DNA of 64,000 nt from Streptomyces collinus (GCF_031348265.1 NZ_CP133771.1:8742001-8806000), one strand, 5' to 3'. Shown: positions 1-8,633, numbered from the stretch's first letter. Made by a program: numbers and translations. The notes: a model not told the origin generated them from the sequence alone.

Positions 1-106
1 TCCGTCCGTGATCTCTAACTCTCGGGCCCTGCAACCGGTTTCGTGCGACGATCTACAGGCCCTCTCGGGCCCCACCCTGCCGCAGTAACGATTCCCCGGA
101 GAGTTC

Positions 107-901
107 ATGCGTCGCGCCCACCTCCTGTCCGCTGCTGTCCTCCTGCTGTGCACCGCCTGTTCCGGCGGCGCGGACAGTGACTCGGAGGAGAGTGCAGAGA
201 AGACCATGGATCAGGGGGCGGCCGTGCGTGCTGCGATCGAGAGGACGAGCGCGGACAGCGCCCGCGTGGACGAGAAGATCGAGCTGAAGTCCGCCGACAG
301 CCCCAGGACTTACGTGTTCGCGATCGCCGGCGTGTTCGACCTGGCGGGTGACAGGGGCCGGCTTACGGTGCGGTTTGAGGACAGTGGCATGGACCCGGTC
401 GAGGAGGTCTTTGTCGGCGACACTGTCTATGTGCGGGGCTCGCGGGAGGCGGGCGAGGGCAGGTGGGCCTCGGCTGTCCGCAGCGAGGCACTCACCCGCT
501 ATTTCCTGCGGGCGCCGCTGAATGACCCGGAGCACCTGCTGCGTCAGGTCAAGGCGATGCGGCAGGTGTCGAACGAGGGCAAGGAACAGGTGAATGGCGC
601 CCCTGCGGTGCACTACCGGGGCACGATCGACCACGCCACCGCGACGCTCCGGATGACGGCGGAGACGAAGCGAGGGCTGAACGACCTGCGCGAAAAGCTG
701 GGCGACGACATGCCCGTCTACGCGGACGTGTGGGTCGATGGGAAGGGGCGCGCCGTTCAGGTCCGGCTGTCCTGCTTCGGCGGTGTGAAGGCCATGACGA
801 CGATGACGCTGTCGAACTTCGGGACGTCGGTGAAGGCCAAGGCGCCGTCGGCCGAGCAGATCGTCCCTGTGACGGCGGGTGAGGATGTCCTGCTGGCCTG
901 A
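107..901 (+). CDS. Secreted lipoprotein, LppX/LprAFG-like
   Basis: This 264-residue protein begins with a lipoprotein signal: two arginines, a hydrophobic stretch and a lipobox ending LLCTAC, with the lipidated Cys near residue 18, followed by an acidic Ser/Glu linker. The remainder is soluble and predicted extracellular. Phrases such as the VFVGDTVYVRG strand and the repeated polar beta-strand pattern resemble the actinobacterial LppX_LprAFG fold, which carries lipids or glycolipids, but the family match is inferred from overall layout, not a diagnostic motif. A GGAGAG ribosome site lies 3 bases before the ATG, which is close. It stands alone, followed by a small hairpin and transposase debris. 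Function is unproven. Confidence 0.85.
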   Translation: MRRAHLLSAAVLLLCTACSGGADSDSEESAEKTMDQGAAVRAAIERTSADSARVDEKIELKSADSPRTYVFAIAGVFDLAGDRGRLTVRFEDSGMDPVEEVFVGDTVYVRGSREAGEGRWASAVRSEALTRYFLRAPLNDPEHLLRQVKAMRQVSNEGKEQVNGAPAVHYRGTIDHATATLRMTAETKRGLNDLREKLGDDMPVYADVWVDGKGRAVQVRLSCFGGVKAMTTMTLSNFGTSVKAKAPSAEQIVPVTAGEDVLLA

Positions 902-923
902 TCGGGGGCGAACCTGGCACGGG

Positions 924-948
924 CTCCTGGGAGACGCCAGACCAGGAG
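924..948 (+). terminator. Possible weak terminator after the lipoprotein gene
   Basis: Arms CTCCTGG and CCAGGAG flank an 11-base loop, 22 bases after the stop codon. There is no T-tract, so this may only be a transcript-stabilising hairpin. Confidence 0.4.
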
Positions 949-1205
949 TCGGCAGCGGGGACGAAACCGGCGAGGGGCTCAGTCTTCCTGGGGCAGGTAC
1001 GGAGCAGGGCATGGATGCGGACGAAGGTCCGCAGCACCTCCTGGAGCCCTGAGGCTCAGCAACGGCCTGGGCCCTCGTCCAGGAGCACGGGATGTACAGC
1101 TGCCGGTCCACCGCCGTGCGTCTGCGGGCGCTGGCGTAGACGAACAGCGGCCTGGATCTGGCAGCCTGACACGACCCATCACGCCAGGCAGTCGGCGACG
1201 TCGAA

Positions 1206-1420
1206 GCCCGGATCGTCGGCCAGCCTGACCGCGTGGGGCGACGCGTTGTTCGAGTTGTGCGACGCCCTGCTGTGAACGGACGGCCGGTGCGGAGCTGGTT
1301 GATCTTGCGCTCGCGCCCGAACACCGCCGTGGGCACGGGGCTCTGTACGGCGGACTCAACCACGGACGGATTGAAGTCGCCCGGCTGCCTCGGGCCCCTG
1401 TCAAAGCGACGCCGATGACG
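1206..1420 (+). pseudogene. N-terminal remnant of a putative DDE transposase
   Basis: Across two frames the sequence reads DALFELCDALL, then a TGA where a Cys codon is expected, then after a frameshift ELVDLALAPEHRRGHGALY and GGLNHGRIEVARL. This is the start of a large actinobacterial transposase group as I remember it (the PEHRRGHGALY motif is characteristic). Only about 70 codons survive, with one nonsense change and one frameshift, and nothing of the catalytic core remains. No inverted repeats are visible. It is a dead fragment. Confidence 0.7.
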
Positions 1421-1489
1421 GTGGCAGCCGAAGTGACCCCTTTGCAGCGGCTGGCGGAGCCGGCGCCGCCCTCCCGGGTCGCCGTCTAC

Positions 1490-1615
1490 TCATGCCGGCC
1501 GGCGGGTCAGACGGCGGGGCATCAGGGTGATCGCGGCCCAGGTGATCAGGGTCTCGGAGTGCTGGATGAGCCGTTCGTAGTCCCGTGCGTGCTTGCGGGC
1601 GTTCATCATCCAGGG
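1490..1615 (-). pseudogene. C-terminal remnant of an IS5-family transposase
   Basis: The minus strand reads NARKHARDYERLIQHSETL and then ITWAAITLMPRRLTRRPA before a TGA. This is the usual C-terminus of Streptomyces IS5-type transposases, which end with the ARxNARDYERLPxHSE motif and ITWAAITLM. About 40 codons remain and the DDE residues are gone. It lies only 70 bases from the unrelated plus-strand transposase scrap, so this spot has taken repeated insertions. Confidence 0.75.
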
Positions 1616-1844
1616 TCGGCTGGGTAGCTCGACCGATGCCCGCCGGAATGCCGTGCCGCCGGGTGGCGGCGACGCTCGGGACCGCCGCCGGGTGTCGTTG
1701 GCGGTGGCTGTCCGACGTCAGCCTTCTGGCGGAGCCAGGCCCTTCGCTTCTGCAGCCGAGAAGGAAGAGGAATCTGCGGCGATACCTGTGGTATCGCGTC
1801 GTCGCCTCCGTGCTCGCCCGGCAGCATTCAGGCCGGGGCGGCTG

Positions 1845-3080
1845 TCAGTTCGGTGTGGTGTCGGTGGGCAGGGTGAGCACAGCGGTGGTGCCGCCGTCGG
1901 GTGTCTCTTCGAGGCGGAGGGCGCCGCCATGTGCGGCGGCGATCCGTTGGCAGGTGGCCAATCCGATGCCGGAGCCTTCGACGTCCGGGTGCACACGGGT
2001 GAACAGGCCCATCACACGCTGCCGGTCCTGCGGCGGGATGCCGCGGCCGTTGTCGACGACAGCGATGTCCCAGCCGTGCCCATGTGCTCCGGCGGCGATG
2101 ACGATCTGGCAAGGGCGGTCGGCTCTGCGGAATTTCAGAGCGTTGCTGACGAGGTTCTGAAGCAGCACGCGCAACTGGGTCGCATCGGCGATCACGATGG
2201 GCAGGTTCTCGACGGTGACGCGCGCACCATGGGTACTGATGGGGCTGTCGAGGTCCTCGATGACGGCGTGGGCGAGGGTGTTCAGGTCGACGGGTTCGAG
2301 GTGGAGTCGCCCGCCCGCGCTGGCCAGGGCGAGCACGTCTTCGATCATGGTGTGCATGCGGTGTGCGGAGCCGATGACCCGTTGGGCGCAGAAGGAGGCG
2401 TCCGGGTCTTTGGCGATTGCCGGGATGTCGATGAGATTCTCGGCGTGGCCGAGGACGCCGGTCAGCGGGTTCTTGAGGTCGTGGCTGACCTGTCCGGCGA
2501 ACTGCTGCAGCGCGCGGTTGGAGCGTTCGAGTTCGGAGCGTGCCTCATCGGCGGCTTGCAGTGCCAGATGAAGCAGTGCCTGGTGACGGTGCAGGTCGAG
2601 GACGTCGACGACCATGCCGGCCAGCTTGTCCAGCGCGCCACGTTGCGAGGCGGTCAGCCGGCGGACCTCAGTGTCGAAGACGCAGAGAGTGCCGAGGACT
2701 GGTCCCTCGGGGGTGCGTAGCTGGGAAGCGGCGTAGAAGCGGATGTCGCCGAGGACGCCACTGACATAGGGGTTGTCGGCGAAGCGGACATCCAGCCTGG
2801 CGTCCGGAACGCACACCGGCGCCGGCTCGACCAGAGTGACCGCGCACATGGAGTCGCCGCGGGCACACACCGTCGGTTCGAAGCCGACCGCCGCGATCAG
2901 GTTGGCATCTTCGGCGGAGATGATGTTGATCACCGAATGAGGGACCTGGCAGACATAGGAGGCGAGTTCCACGATCGACGCCAGGTCCGGCGGGACCGGC
3001 GCCGTCAGGATGCCGTACCGCCGCAGGACTCGAAGACGCTCGGGCTCATCAGCGGATACCGGGAACGATGCTTTGGCCAC
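1845..3080 (-). CDS. GAF-domain sensor histidine kinase
   Basis: The 411-residue protein has an N-terminal GAF domain (about residues 30-165, with Cys at 44, 72, 79, 90 and 133) and a short coiled linker (170-193). A HisKA dimerisation helix follows with phospho-acceptor His200 in VSHDLKNPL, then a HATPase domain with N box LQNLVSNALKF, G1 box DNGRGIPP and G2 GSGIGLA. No membrane segment is seen, so it is probably cytoplasmic. I chose the GTG at 3080 because AGGAAAGGAC lies just upstream; the open frame extends further without a ribosome site. No response regulator is adjacent, so it is an orphan kinase. It diverges from the GH16 gene. The signal sensed is unknown. Confidence 0.88.
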   Translation of the reverse strand: MAKASFPVSADEPERLRVLRRYGILTAPVPPDLASIVELASYVCQVPHSVINIISAEDANLIAAVGFEPTVCARGDSMCAVTLVEPAPVCVPDARLDVRFADNPYVSGVLGDIRFYAASQLRTPEGPVLGTLCVFDTEVRRLTASQRGALDKLAGMVVDVLDLHRHQALLHLALQAADEARSELERSNRALQQFAGQVSHDLKNPLTGVLGHAENLIDIPAIAKDPDASFCAQRVIGSAHRMHTMIEDVLALASAGGRLHLEPVDLNTLAHAVIEDLDSPISTHGARVTVENLPIVIADATQLRVLLQNLVSNALKFRRADRPCQIVIAAGAHGHGWDIAVVDNGRGIPPQDRQRVMGLFTRVHPDVEGSGIGLATCQRIAAAHGGALRLEETPDGGTTAVLTLPTDTTPN

Positions 3081-3382
3081 GATGGCCGTCCTTTCCTGCC
3101 TGGTGGGGTCGAAAGATCGTTTCCCATGCGACACCCGCGGCCACGGAGCCGACGTGCGGATCACCCGACGGGTCCCCTCTTGCGGCTGAGGCGCGGACCG
3201 TGCCGACACGGGCGCCCACGGTCTGTCTCACCGATCTGAGCGGCCGCACCAGGGCGCGGGTGGTGCGCCATGTGCCGTAGGGGGAGACCCTCTCACCGAG
3301 CAGGAAGGGCATCTATGGACATATGGTGCGAACCGTGTGTGCCAGGAGATCGTTTGACCACCAGCCCAGCGAGGTGCAGCCC

Positions 3383-4327
3383 ATGAGAACACTTTTGCGT
3401 ACCCGCCGTGCCCGGGCGGGCCTGGCGGCTGCGCTGACCGCGCTGTGCGCGGGCCTGGTCCCGCTGGCCGCAGGCAGCACTCCCGCGTCAGCCACACACG
3501 TGTGGAGGACTGCCTGGGCGGACGACTTCAACGGCCCGGCAGGGACCCTGCCCGACAGTGAGAAATGGATGGTCGATATCGGCACCGGGTACCCCGGCGG
3601 CCCGCCCAACTGGGGCACCGGTGAGGTGCAGACCTACACGGCCGATCCCGCCAACATCAGCCACGACGGCCGGGGCAACCTGCGCATCACCCCCCTGCGC
3701 GACACCGCCGGGCGGTGGACCTCCGGGCGCATCGAGACGCGCCGCAGCGACTTTCGCCCTCCTGCGGGCGGACGCATGCGCATCGAGGCCCGCATCCAAC
3801 TGCCCGCCGTCACCGGCGCGGCGGCCGAGGGCTACTGGCCGGCCTTCTGGACCCTGGGCGCCTCATACCGGGCCGGGGTCCCCTCTCCGACGTCCGGTGA
3901 GTTCGACATCATGGAGAACGCCAACGGCCTGAACCGCATCTGGGGCGTGATGCACTGCGGCACACCCACCGGGGGGCCGTGCAACGAGAGCACCGGCCTG
4001 GCCGCCGGCACCACCTGCCCCGGCACTCGTTGCACCGGCACCTTCCACACCTACACCCTGGAATGGGACCGCCGCACCTCCACCGAGCGGCTGCACTGGT
4101 TCGTCGACAGACGGCGCTACCACACCGTCAGCTCCACGCAGGTCGACCCGGCCACCTGGCAAGCAGCTACCGCCCAGGGCCACTTTCTCCTGCTGAACCT
4201 CGCTGTCGGCGGCGGATTCCCCGACGCGCTGGCCGGGCACGCCACCCCCACGACGCAGACCCGCCCCGGCTATCCCATGCTCGTCGACCACGTCGCCGTC
4301 CTCACCGCCACCCCGCACCGGCCTTGA
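3383..4327 (+). CDS. Secreted glycoside hydrolase family 16 (glucanase-type)
   Basis: The 314-residue protein starts with a Sec signal peptide (residues 1-38: twin Arg, hydrophobic core, cleavage near ASA-TH). The rest is one GH16 beta-jelly-roll. The family catalytic signature GEFDIMEN spans residues 172-179, with Glu173 as nucleophile and Glu178 as acid/base. GH16 enzymes cleave beta-1,3 or mixed 1,3/1,4 glucans, or galactans. The NWGTGEVQTYT stretch and the single catalytic domain favour a laminarinase-type endo-glucanase. There is no carbohydrate-binding module, unlike many secreted Streptomyces relatives. The ATG at 3383 has GAGGTG about 6 bases upstream. The gene diverges from the GAF kinase. 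Exact substrate cannot be read from sequence alone. Confidence 0.92.
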   Translation: MRTLLRTRRARAGLAAALTALCAGLVPLAAGSTPASATHVWRTAWADDFNGPAGTLPDSEKWMVDIGTGYPGGPPNWGTGEVQTYTADPANISHDGRGNLRITPLRDTAGRWTSGRIETRRSDFRPPAGGRMRIEARIQLPAVTGAAAEGYWPAFWTLGASYRAGVPSPTSGEFDIMENANGLNRIWGVMHCGTPTGGPCNESTGLAAGTTCPGTRCTGTFHTYTLEWDRRTSTERLHWFVDRRRYHTVSSTQVDPATWQAATAQGHFLLLNLAVGGGFPDALAGHATPTTQTRPGYPMLVDHVAVLTATPHRP

Positions 4328-4389
4328 CCGACCAGCAGATCTGCAGCCCCCTGCCGCGCGGCCTGGTCGCTCACGCGTGGTGGCCCTCC

Positions 4390-4660
4390 CACTGGTGAGG
4401 GCCGGCTCCTCGCCACGCCACCAGCCGTTCGGCCGACCGCGACGACGAGCCGGATGTCGGCGTCGATGACGACCCTGTGGTTGGTGGAGTACCGGTAGTT
4501 CTTCGACTGCTCGGCAACAGCGTGGTCGCGGGTGGGCACGAGAATGCCGTCCACGATCAGCATGGTGTCCAGCGGCGCAAGCTGCCCTGCGTCGGGTCTA
4601 TCCGCCAGTACGCGGCAACCAGCAGCACCCGGTCCTCCAACGGCAGGCTCCACGGCCGGC
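4390..4660 (-). pseudogene. IS5-family transposase remnant
   Basis: The minus strand contains LEDRVLLVAAYWR in one frame. After a frameshift and internal deletion it reads TMLIVDGILVPTRDHAVAEQ and then SKNYRYSTNHRVVIDADIRL. This matches the middle of Streptomyces IS5-type transposases, including the first catalytic Asp in VDG. Both ends are missing and the frame is broken, so it cannot be active. Confidence 0.75.
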
Positions 4661-4778
4661 CCCTGAGTACCGGGCCCGCACCCTCAGTGCAGGAGCTGCA
4701 CCTGTGACGGAACCGAGCAACTGACGAGGCCATGACTATCCGCGACCGCAGATACGGGACAGCCTCTAGGATCGGCCG

Positions 4779-5405
4779 GTGATGGAGAGCGCAACGCTGG
4801 CGGAAGTCTTCGACGAGCTGGCCGACAGCTATGACCACGGGCACCATGAGAAGATCGCGCGGGCTTTGATCGCATGGGCTGATCCCGGCGCCACCGCCAG
4901 GGTCGCCGACGTGGCGTGCGGGGCGGGCGCGGTGGCGCTGCAAGTCGCCCGGGGCCGGCCGGACACCGCACCGGCCGTCCTGGCCGTCGACCTGTCGCCG
5001 GGCATGGTCGCCACGGGCCGCGAGCGCTCCGTCGGCCTCGTCCCGGTCGCCGCGATCGACTGGCGGGTCGCCGACGCGGTACCGCTGCCCGTCCCCGATC
5101 ACTCCCTGGACGTGGTGCTCTGCGCCTCCTCGCTGCACTTTCTCGGCCGTCGGGTGATGGACGACTGGCTGCGCGCCCTGCGTCCCGGGGGCCGCGTGGG
5201 CTTCACCCTGCCGCTGGCCACGCACTTTCGCCCATCGGAACGCTTCACCCGCCACATCGCTCGTGACGTGCCGTTGCCCCGCACCGCGCGGGAGGCCGAC
5301 GCCTGGGTGACTTCATGCGGTTTCTCCGGGGCCGCATCCCGGATCCTCGACCTCGGAGCACGCCGTGTGGCCGTCATCGTGGCGAGTGCGCCCGCCGGAT
5401 TCTGA
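4779..5405 (+). CDS. Class I SAM-dependent methyltransferase
   Basis: This 208-residue protein has a Rossmann methyltransferase core: motif I VADVACGAGAVALQVA (about residues 43-58), motif II acidic AVDLSPGM, and post-II strand VVLCASSLHFL followed by LRPGGRVGF. It matches the ubiquinone/menaquinone-type methyltransferase_11 group, whose members modify many small substrates. The start could be GTG 4779 or the next ATG 4782. Its 3' end overlaps the convergent SxtJ-like gene by 32 bases. It sits at the edge of the peptide-type biosynthetic operon but on the opposite strand, so a role in that pathway is possible but not shown. Confidence 0.85.
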   Translation: MMESATLAEVFDELADSYDHGHHEKIARALIAWADPGATARVADVACGAGAVALQVARGRPDTAPAVLAVDLSPGMVATGRERSVGLVPVAAIDWRVADAVPLPVPDHSLDVVLCASSLHFLGRRVMDDWLRALRPGGRVGFTLPLATHFRPSERFTRHIARDVPLPRTAREADAWVTSCGFSGAASRILDLGARRVAVIVASAPAGF

Positions 5406-5616
5406 CGCCCGGTCTGCGGGTTCGGCCGGACGACGACACCGTGCGGCGGTGGGTGCGCACCGGCGGCTGCAGATAGGTCGGCCGGTGGGCGTCCCAGGAG
5501 CGGCGCAGCGGGTCGCGGACCGCTCGTACGCACAGCCCGGCGGGGGTGACCACCGCGAAGTACAGTACGGCCAGCCCCAGGTGCCGCAGCCGCTCAGTCC
5601 ATCGGGATCGTGGCAC
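5374..5616 (-). CDS. Small SxtJ-like membrane protein
   Basis: Eighty residues with one hydrophobic helix (LGLAVLYFAVVTPAGL, about residues 13-28), followed by the cytoplasmic pattern CVRAVRDPLRRSWD and PTYLQPP. The helix-TPxGLxxRxxxxDPLxRxxD pattern with a following aromatic position matches the small SxtJ-type proteins often encoded next to NodU/CmcH-family carbamoyltransferases, including the one by SxtI in saxitoxin clusters. Its role there is unknown. The GTG start overlaps the carbamoyltransferase stop by 23 bases, and GGAGG lies 9 bases upstream inside that gene, so translation is coupled. It is the last gene of the operon. The C-terminal third is basic and low in complexity. Confidence 0.7.
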   Translation of the reverse strand: MPRSRWTERLRHLGLAVLYFAVVTPAGLCVRAVRDPLRRSWDAHRPTYLQPPVRTHRRTVSSSGRTRRPGVRIRRAHSPR

Positions 5617-7462
5617 GCCAGTCGCCCTCCTCCCGCCACTCGGGCTGGTCCCGCTTGTTCAGCAGGAAGTCGCCGAGGACAAGCAGATCGATGCGCGTGC
5701 GCATGAAGCAGGCGTACGCCTCCCTGGCGTCCCGCACGATCGGCTCCCCCCGCACATTGAACGACGTGTTCACCAGCACCGGACATCCCGTCCGCTCCCG
5801 GAACGCGGTGAGCAGCGCGTGGAAGCGCGGGTTGTGCTCGGCCGTCACCGTCTGCACGCGCGCCGAGCCGTCGACATGGGTGACCGCCGGAATCGTGGAG
5901 CGCGGCACCCGCAACAGCTCCAGTCCCGACGCACCCCGTGGTGGGAGCCCGCACTCCTGCCGCCGGGCGGCGGCGACCTGCGCGGTCAGCAGCATGTACG
6001 GGCTCTCCTGCGGCAGTTCGAACCAGTCCTTCGCTTCCTCGGCGAGCACCGCGGGCGCGAACGGCCGGAAGGACTCGCGGAACTTGGTCTTGAGGTTGAG
6101 GGCGGACTGCATCACCGGGTCGCGTGGGTCCGCGAGGATGGACCGGTTGCCCAGCGCACGCGGCCCGAACTCCATCCGCCCCTGACACCAGCCCACCACC
6201 CGGCCCGCCGCCAGCTCCGCCGCGACCCGCTCCGTCAGCGCCCGCTCCGGCATCCGTACGGCGGGGTAACCGCCGTCGGCGAGGAAGTCTTCGATCTCCC
6301 GGTCTGAGCAGGCGGGGCCGAGCAGCGCCCCCGCCATCGCGTCCCGGCCGCTGCCGGCGTGGGCGCGGGGCGCTCCCCGGTGGTGCGACTCGGCCAGGGC
6401 GGCGCCCAGCGCCCCGCCCGCGTCCCCCGCCGCCGGCTGCACCCACAACTCGTCGCACACCCCGTCCGTCAGGATCCGCCCGTTCGCCACGCAGTTCAGT
6501 GCGACGCCGCCCGCCAGGCACAGCCGCCGTTCCCCGGTGCGTTCCAGCACCGTGCGGGCCAGCCGCCGCAGCACTTCCTCGGTGACCTGCTGCACGGACG
6601 CCGCCAGGTCGAACTCCCGCTGGGTCAGCGGACCTTCGGGAGTCCGGCGTGGGCCGCCGAACAGCTCCTCGAAGGCCCGGCCGACCATGGTCAGCCCGTA
6701 CTGGAAGGTGAAGTAGCCGAGTTCCAGGCGGAAGGAGCCGTCCGGTTTCACGTCGATCAGCCGCTCCCGGATGAGCGGCGCGTACCGCGGGGTGCCGTAG
6801 GGCGCGAGGCCCATCAGCTTGTACTCGCCCGAGTCGACCTTGAAGCCGCAGTAGTACGTGAACGCCGAGTACAGCATGCCGAGCGAGTGCGGGAACGACA
6901 GCTGCGCGAGGGGGACCAGCTCGGTGTCCCGGCCGTGCCAGAGCGTCGTGGTCTCCCACTCGCCCACGCCGTCCACGCACAGCACCGCTGCCGAGGAAAA
7001 CGGGCTGGGGAAGAACGCCGATGCCGCGTGCGAGGCGTGGTGCCGGTGTGCCACCACCGGGGGCAGCGGCCGGCCGCGGGCCAGCTCACCCAGCCGTGCC
7101 CGTACGTCGTCCACGGCGCGCCGCTTCCAGCCGGTCCACTCGGGCCAGGCCCGGCGGAACACCGGGTAGCCGCGGGGGGCCGTGGCCAGCCAGGTCGCCA
7201 GCACCCGGCGGAATTTCAGGGCCGGATCCTCGTAGAACGCCACCGCCGCCAGGTCGTCCAGGCGCAGCCCGGCCTCACGCAGACAGGAGGTGACGGCGTG
7301 GGCGGGGAAGCCCGCGTCGTGGCGGCGGCGGGTGAACCGCTCCTCCTGCGCCGCCGCGAGCGGGACGCCGCCGGCCACGACGGCGGCCGCGCTGTCGTGG
7401 TAGTAGGCGGAGATGCCCAGGACCGGGCCGTCCGGGCCGGTCCCGCTGCCGGAACGAGCCAT
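5594..7462 (-). CDS. Carbamoyltransferase (NodU/CmcH family), second copy
   Basis: The 622-residue protein carries the two-part architecture of O-carbamoyltransferases. The N-terminal Kae1-like half begins LGISAYYHDSAAAVV, contains metal-binding HHASHAASAFF (about residues 142-152) and LCVDGVGEWETT, and YKLMGLAPYG follows. The C-terminal half has the carbamoyl-phosphate-handling motif EFGPRALGNRSILADPR and ends with LVNTSFNVRGEPIV. Known members (NodU, TobZ, SxtI) make carbamoyladenylate from carbamoyl phosphate and ATP and move the carbamoyl group to a hydroxyl. It starts one base after the stop of the 62-residue ORF and has no ribosome site of its own, so it depends on coupling. It is only distantly similar to the carbamoyltransferase at 11826-13709. 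Confidence 0.92.
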   Translation of the reverse strand: MARSGSGTGPDGPVLGISAYYHDSAAAVVAGGVPLAAAQEERFTRRRHDAGFPAHAVTSCLREAGLRLDDLAAVAFYEDPALKFRRVLATWLATAPRGYPVFRRAWPEWTGWKRRAVDDVRARLGELARGRPLPPVVAHRHHASHAASAFFPSPFSSAAVLCVDGVGEWETTTLWHGRDTELVPLAQLSFPHSLGMLYSAFTYYCGFKVDSGEYKLMGLAPYGTPRYAPLIRERLIDVKPDGSFRLELGYFTFQYGLTMVGRAFEELFGGPRRTPEGPLTQREFDLAASVQQVTEEVLRRLARTVLERTGERRLCLAGGVALNCVANGRILTDGVCDELWVQPAAGDAGGALGAALAESHHRGAPRAHAGSGRDAMAGALLGPACSDREIEDFLADGGYPAVRMPERALTERVAAELAAGRVVGWCQGRMEFGPRALGNRSILADPRDPVMQSALNLKTKFRESFRPFAPAVLAEEAKDWFELPQESPYMLLTAQVAAARRQECGLPPRGASGLELLRVPRSTIPAVTHVDGSARVQTVTAEHNPRFHALLTAFRERTGCPVLVNTSFNVRGEPIVRDAREAYACFMRTRIDLLVLGDFLLNKRDQPEWREEGDWRATIPMD

Positions 7463-7463
7463 T

Positions 7464-7652
7464 TCAGAACAGGGGGTAGACGGAGGCGTCGTCCTCGGGC
7501 TGTGGGCGCAGCCCGTGCGGCGGGGCGGCGGAGGGGGCGGGCCGGTGCGCGCGGCGCAGCCAGGAGGCCAGGCGGCGCACTGCCGGCACGGACGCGGGGC
7601 CGCTTTCCCGGGGGGTCGTGTCGTGGGCCGCCTCGTGCGGGGTCTCGGGCAT
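7464..7652 (-). CDS. 62-residue peptide of unknown function in the biosynthetic operon
   Basis: An open frame from ATG 7652 with GAGGAG 7-12 bases upstream; it begins 10 bases after the hydrolase stop and ends one base before the second carbamoyltransferase. That packing and the strong ribosome site make it a real gene. The peptide starts MPETPHEAAHDTTPRESG. It has a central basic amphipathic helix (VRRLASWLRRAH, about residues 25-36), a Pro-rich section, and ends EDDASVYPLF. It has no Cys and no membrane segment. I do not recognise a family. It could be a second precursor, a small partner of the carbamoyltransferase, or only a coupling leader. Confidence 0.6.
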   Translation of the reverse strand: MPETPHEAAHDTTPRESGPASVPAVRRLASWLRRAHRPAPSAAPPHGLRPQPEDDASVYPLF

Positions 7653-7662
7653 CACAGGCTCC

Positions 7663-8580
7663 TCACGCCAGGTCGAGACGGTCGGCGAGCTGCCGGGCCA
7701 CGAGGTCGTAGCCCAGATCGGTGCAGTGCACCCGGTCGATGAACAGCCAGTCCTCCGGGCCGGCCACGTCGGCCAGCGCCACGTTCATGTCGAGGAACGG
7801 TACGTGCAGACCGGCGCATCCGGCGGCCAGCCGGTCCGCGTAGGCGCGGCCCACCGCCATGGTGGAGATGTCGTTGTGGAACCGGCGGAAGTTGGACACC
7901 TCGTCCAGCTCCTCGAACAGCAGCTTCTCCCGGGGCAGCGGCTCCTCGCGCACCCAGGGCGCGAGCGGCTGGAGGACGAAGGTCAGCCGGACGCCGAGGC
8001 CGTCCGCGAGGGTCTTCCACGCCCCGAGGTGGCGTAACGTCAGTTCTGCGGCGTGCGCCACCCGCCGCTCCGGTGGCGGGACGACGTCGGGGGCGGGCCC
8101 GCAGTCGAAGAACGCGCCGTGCCGGCCCTGCTTCTCCTCGGGCAGTCGGCTGAGCACGAGATTGTTGACGCCGGACACCAGCACGATGTCCTCCACGGGC
8201 GGCAGTTCGTGCAGGAACAGGGTGAACAGCATGAGTTCCTGCGCGGAGTTGTGGCTCTGCCCGGCGATGTTCAGCCAGGGCAGCCGGGGCGCGTGGGCGT
8301 TCCACAGCCGGGCGGAGATGGTTGCCGCGTCGCCGGTGGCGCCCACGCCGAAGACCGCGGAACTGCCGGCGAGCACCCGCGCCGGACCGTCGGGGCGGTC
8401 GCCGCCGACACTGGCTACCAGCCCGGCCGGCCCCGGCGTGACCCGGAAGCCGTGCCGGTCGGTCGTGTAGACGGGCGTCTTCTCGTTTCCGTACTGGAAA
8501 TAGCCCAGGTACGGCTGGTCCTCCAGGAGGAAGGTGTAGTGCTCCATGTGCGGGGTGAACTCGGCGCGGGGTGAGGTCAT
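7663..8580 (-). CDS. SGNH/GDSL-type hydrolase
   Basis: The 305-residue protein has the blocks of SGNH esterases in order: VLAGSSAVFGVGAT (nucleophile Ser, about residue 69-75), a Gly in NIAGQSHNS, VSGVNNL with the block III Asn (about 131-136), and near the C-terminus FIDRVHCTDLGY with the catalytic Asp and His of block V. No signal peptide is seen, so it acts in the cytoplasm. Family members hydrolyse or transfer acyl groups. Inside this operon it may cut or transfer an ester on the pathway intermediate, or release the product. The start ATG 8580 lies 53 bases after the flavoprotein stop; the next gene follows after 10 bases. Confidence 0.8.
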   Translation of the reverse strand: MTSPRAEFTPHMEHYTFLLEDQPYLGYFQYGNEKTPVYTTDRHGFRVTPGPAGLVASVGGDRPDGPARVLAGSSAVFGVGATGDAATISARLWNAHAPRLPWLNIAGQSHNSAQELMLFTLFLHELPPVEDIVLVSGVNNLVLSRLPEEKQGRHGAFFDCGPAPDVVPPPERRVAHAAELTLRHLGAWKTLADGLGVRLTFVLQPLAPWVREEPLPREKLLFEELDEVSNFRRFHNDISTMAVGRAYADRLAAGCAGLHVPFLDMNVALADVAGPEDWLFIDRVHCTDLGYDLVARQLADRLDLA

Positions 8581-8633
8581 CGCGAAGGGGCTCCCGTGGC
8601 TGGGGGGACGGTCGGCGTGCGCTCAGCGTGCGC

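Noticed and set aside
53..1363. 436-codon minus-strand frame covering the lipoprotein gene
   Set aside because: Arg/His-rich, no ribosome site, opposite a lipoprotein with a clear signal and lipobox.
1593..2720. 375-codon plus-strand frame opposite the histidine kinase
   Set aside because: No domain motifs; the minus strand has HisKA and HATPase boxes.
4779..5405. Methyltransferase as a definite member of the RiPP-like operon
   Set aside because: It is on the opposite strand with a convergent overlap, so it is not co-transcribed. A pathway role remains possible but is not claimed.
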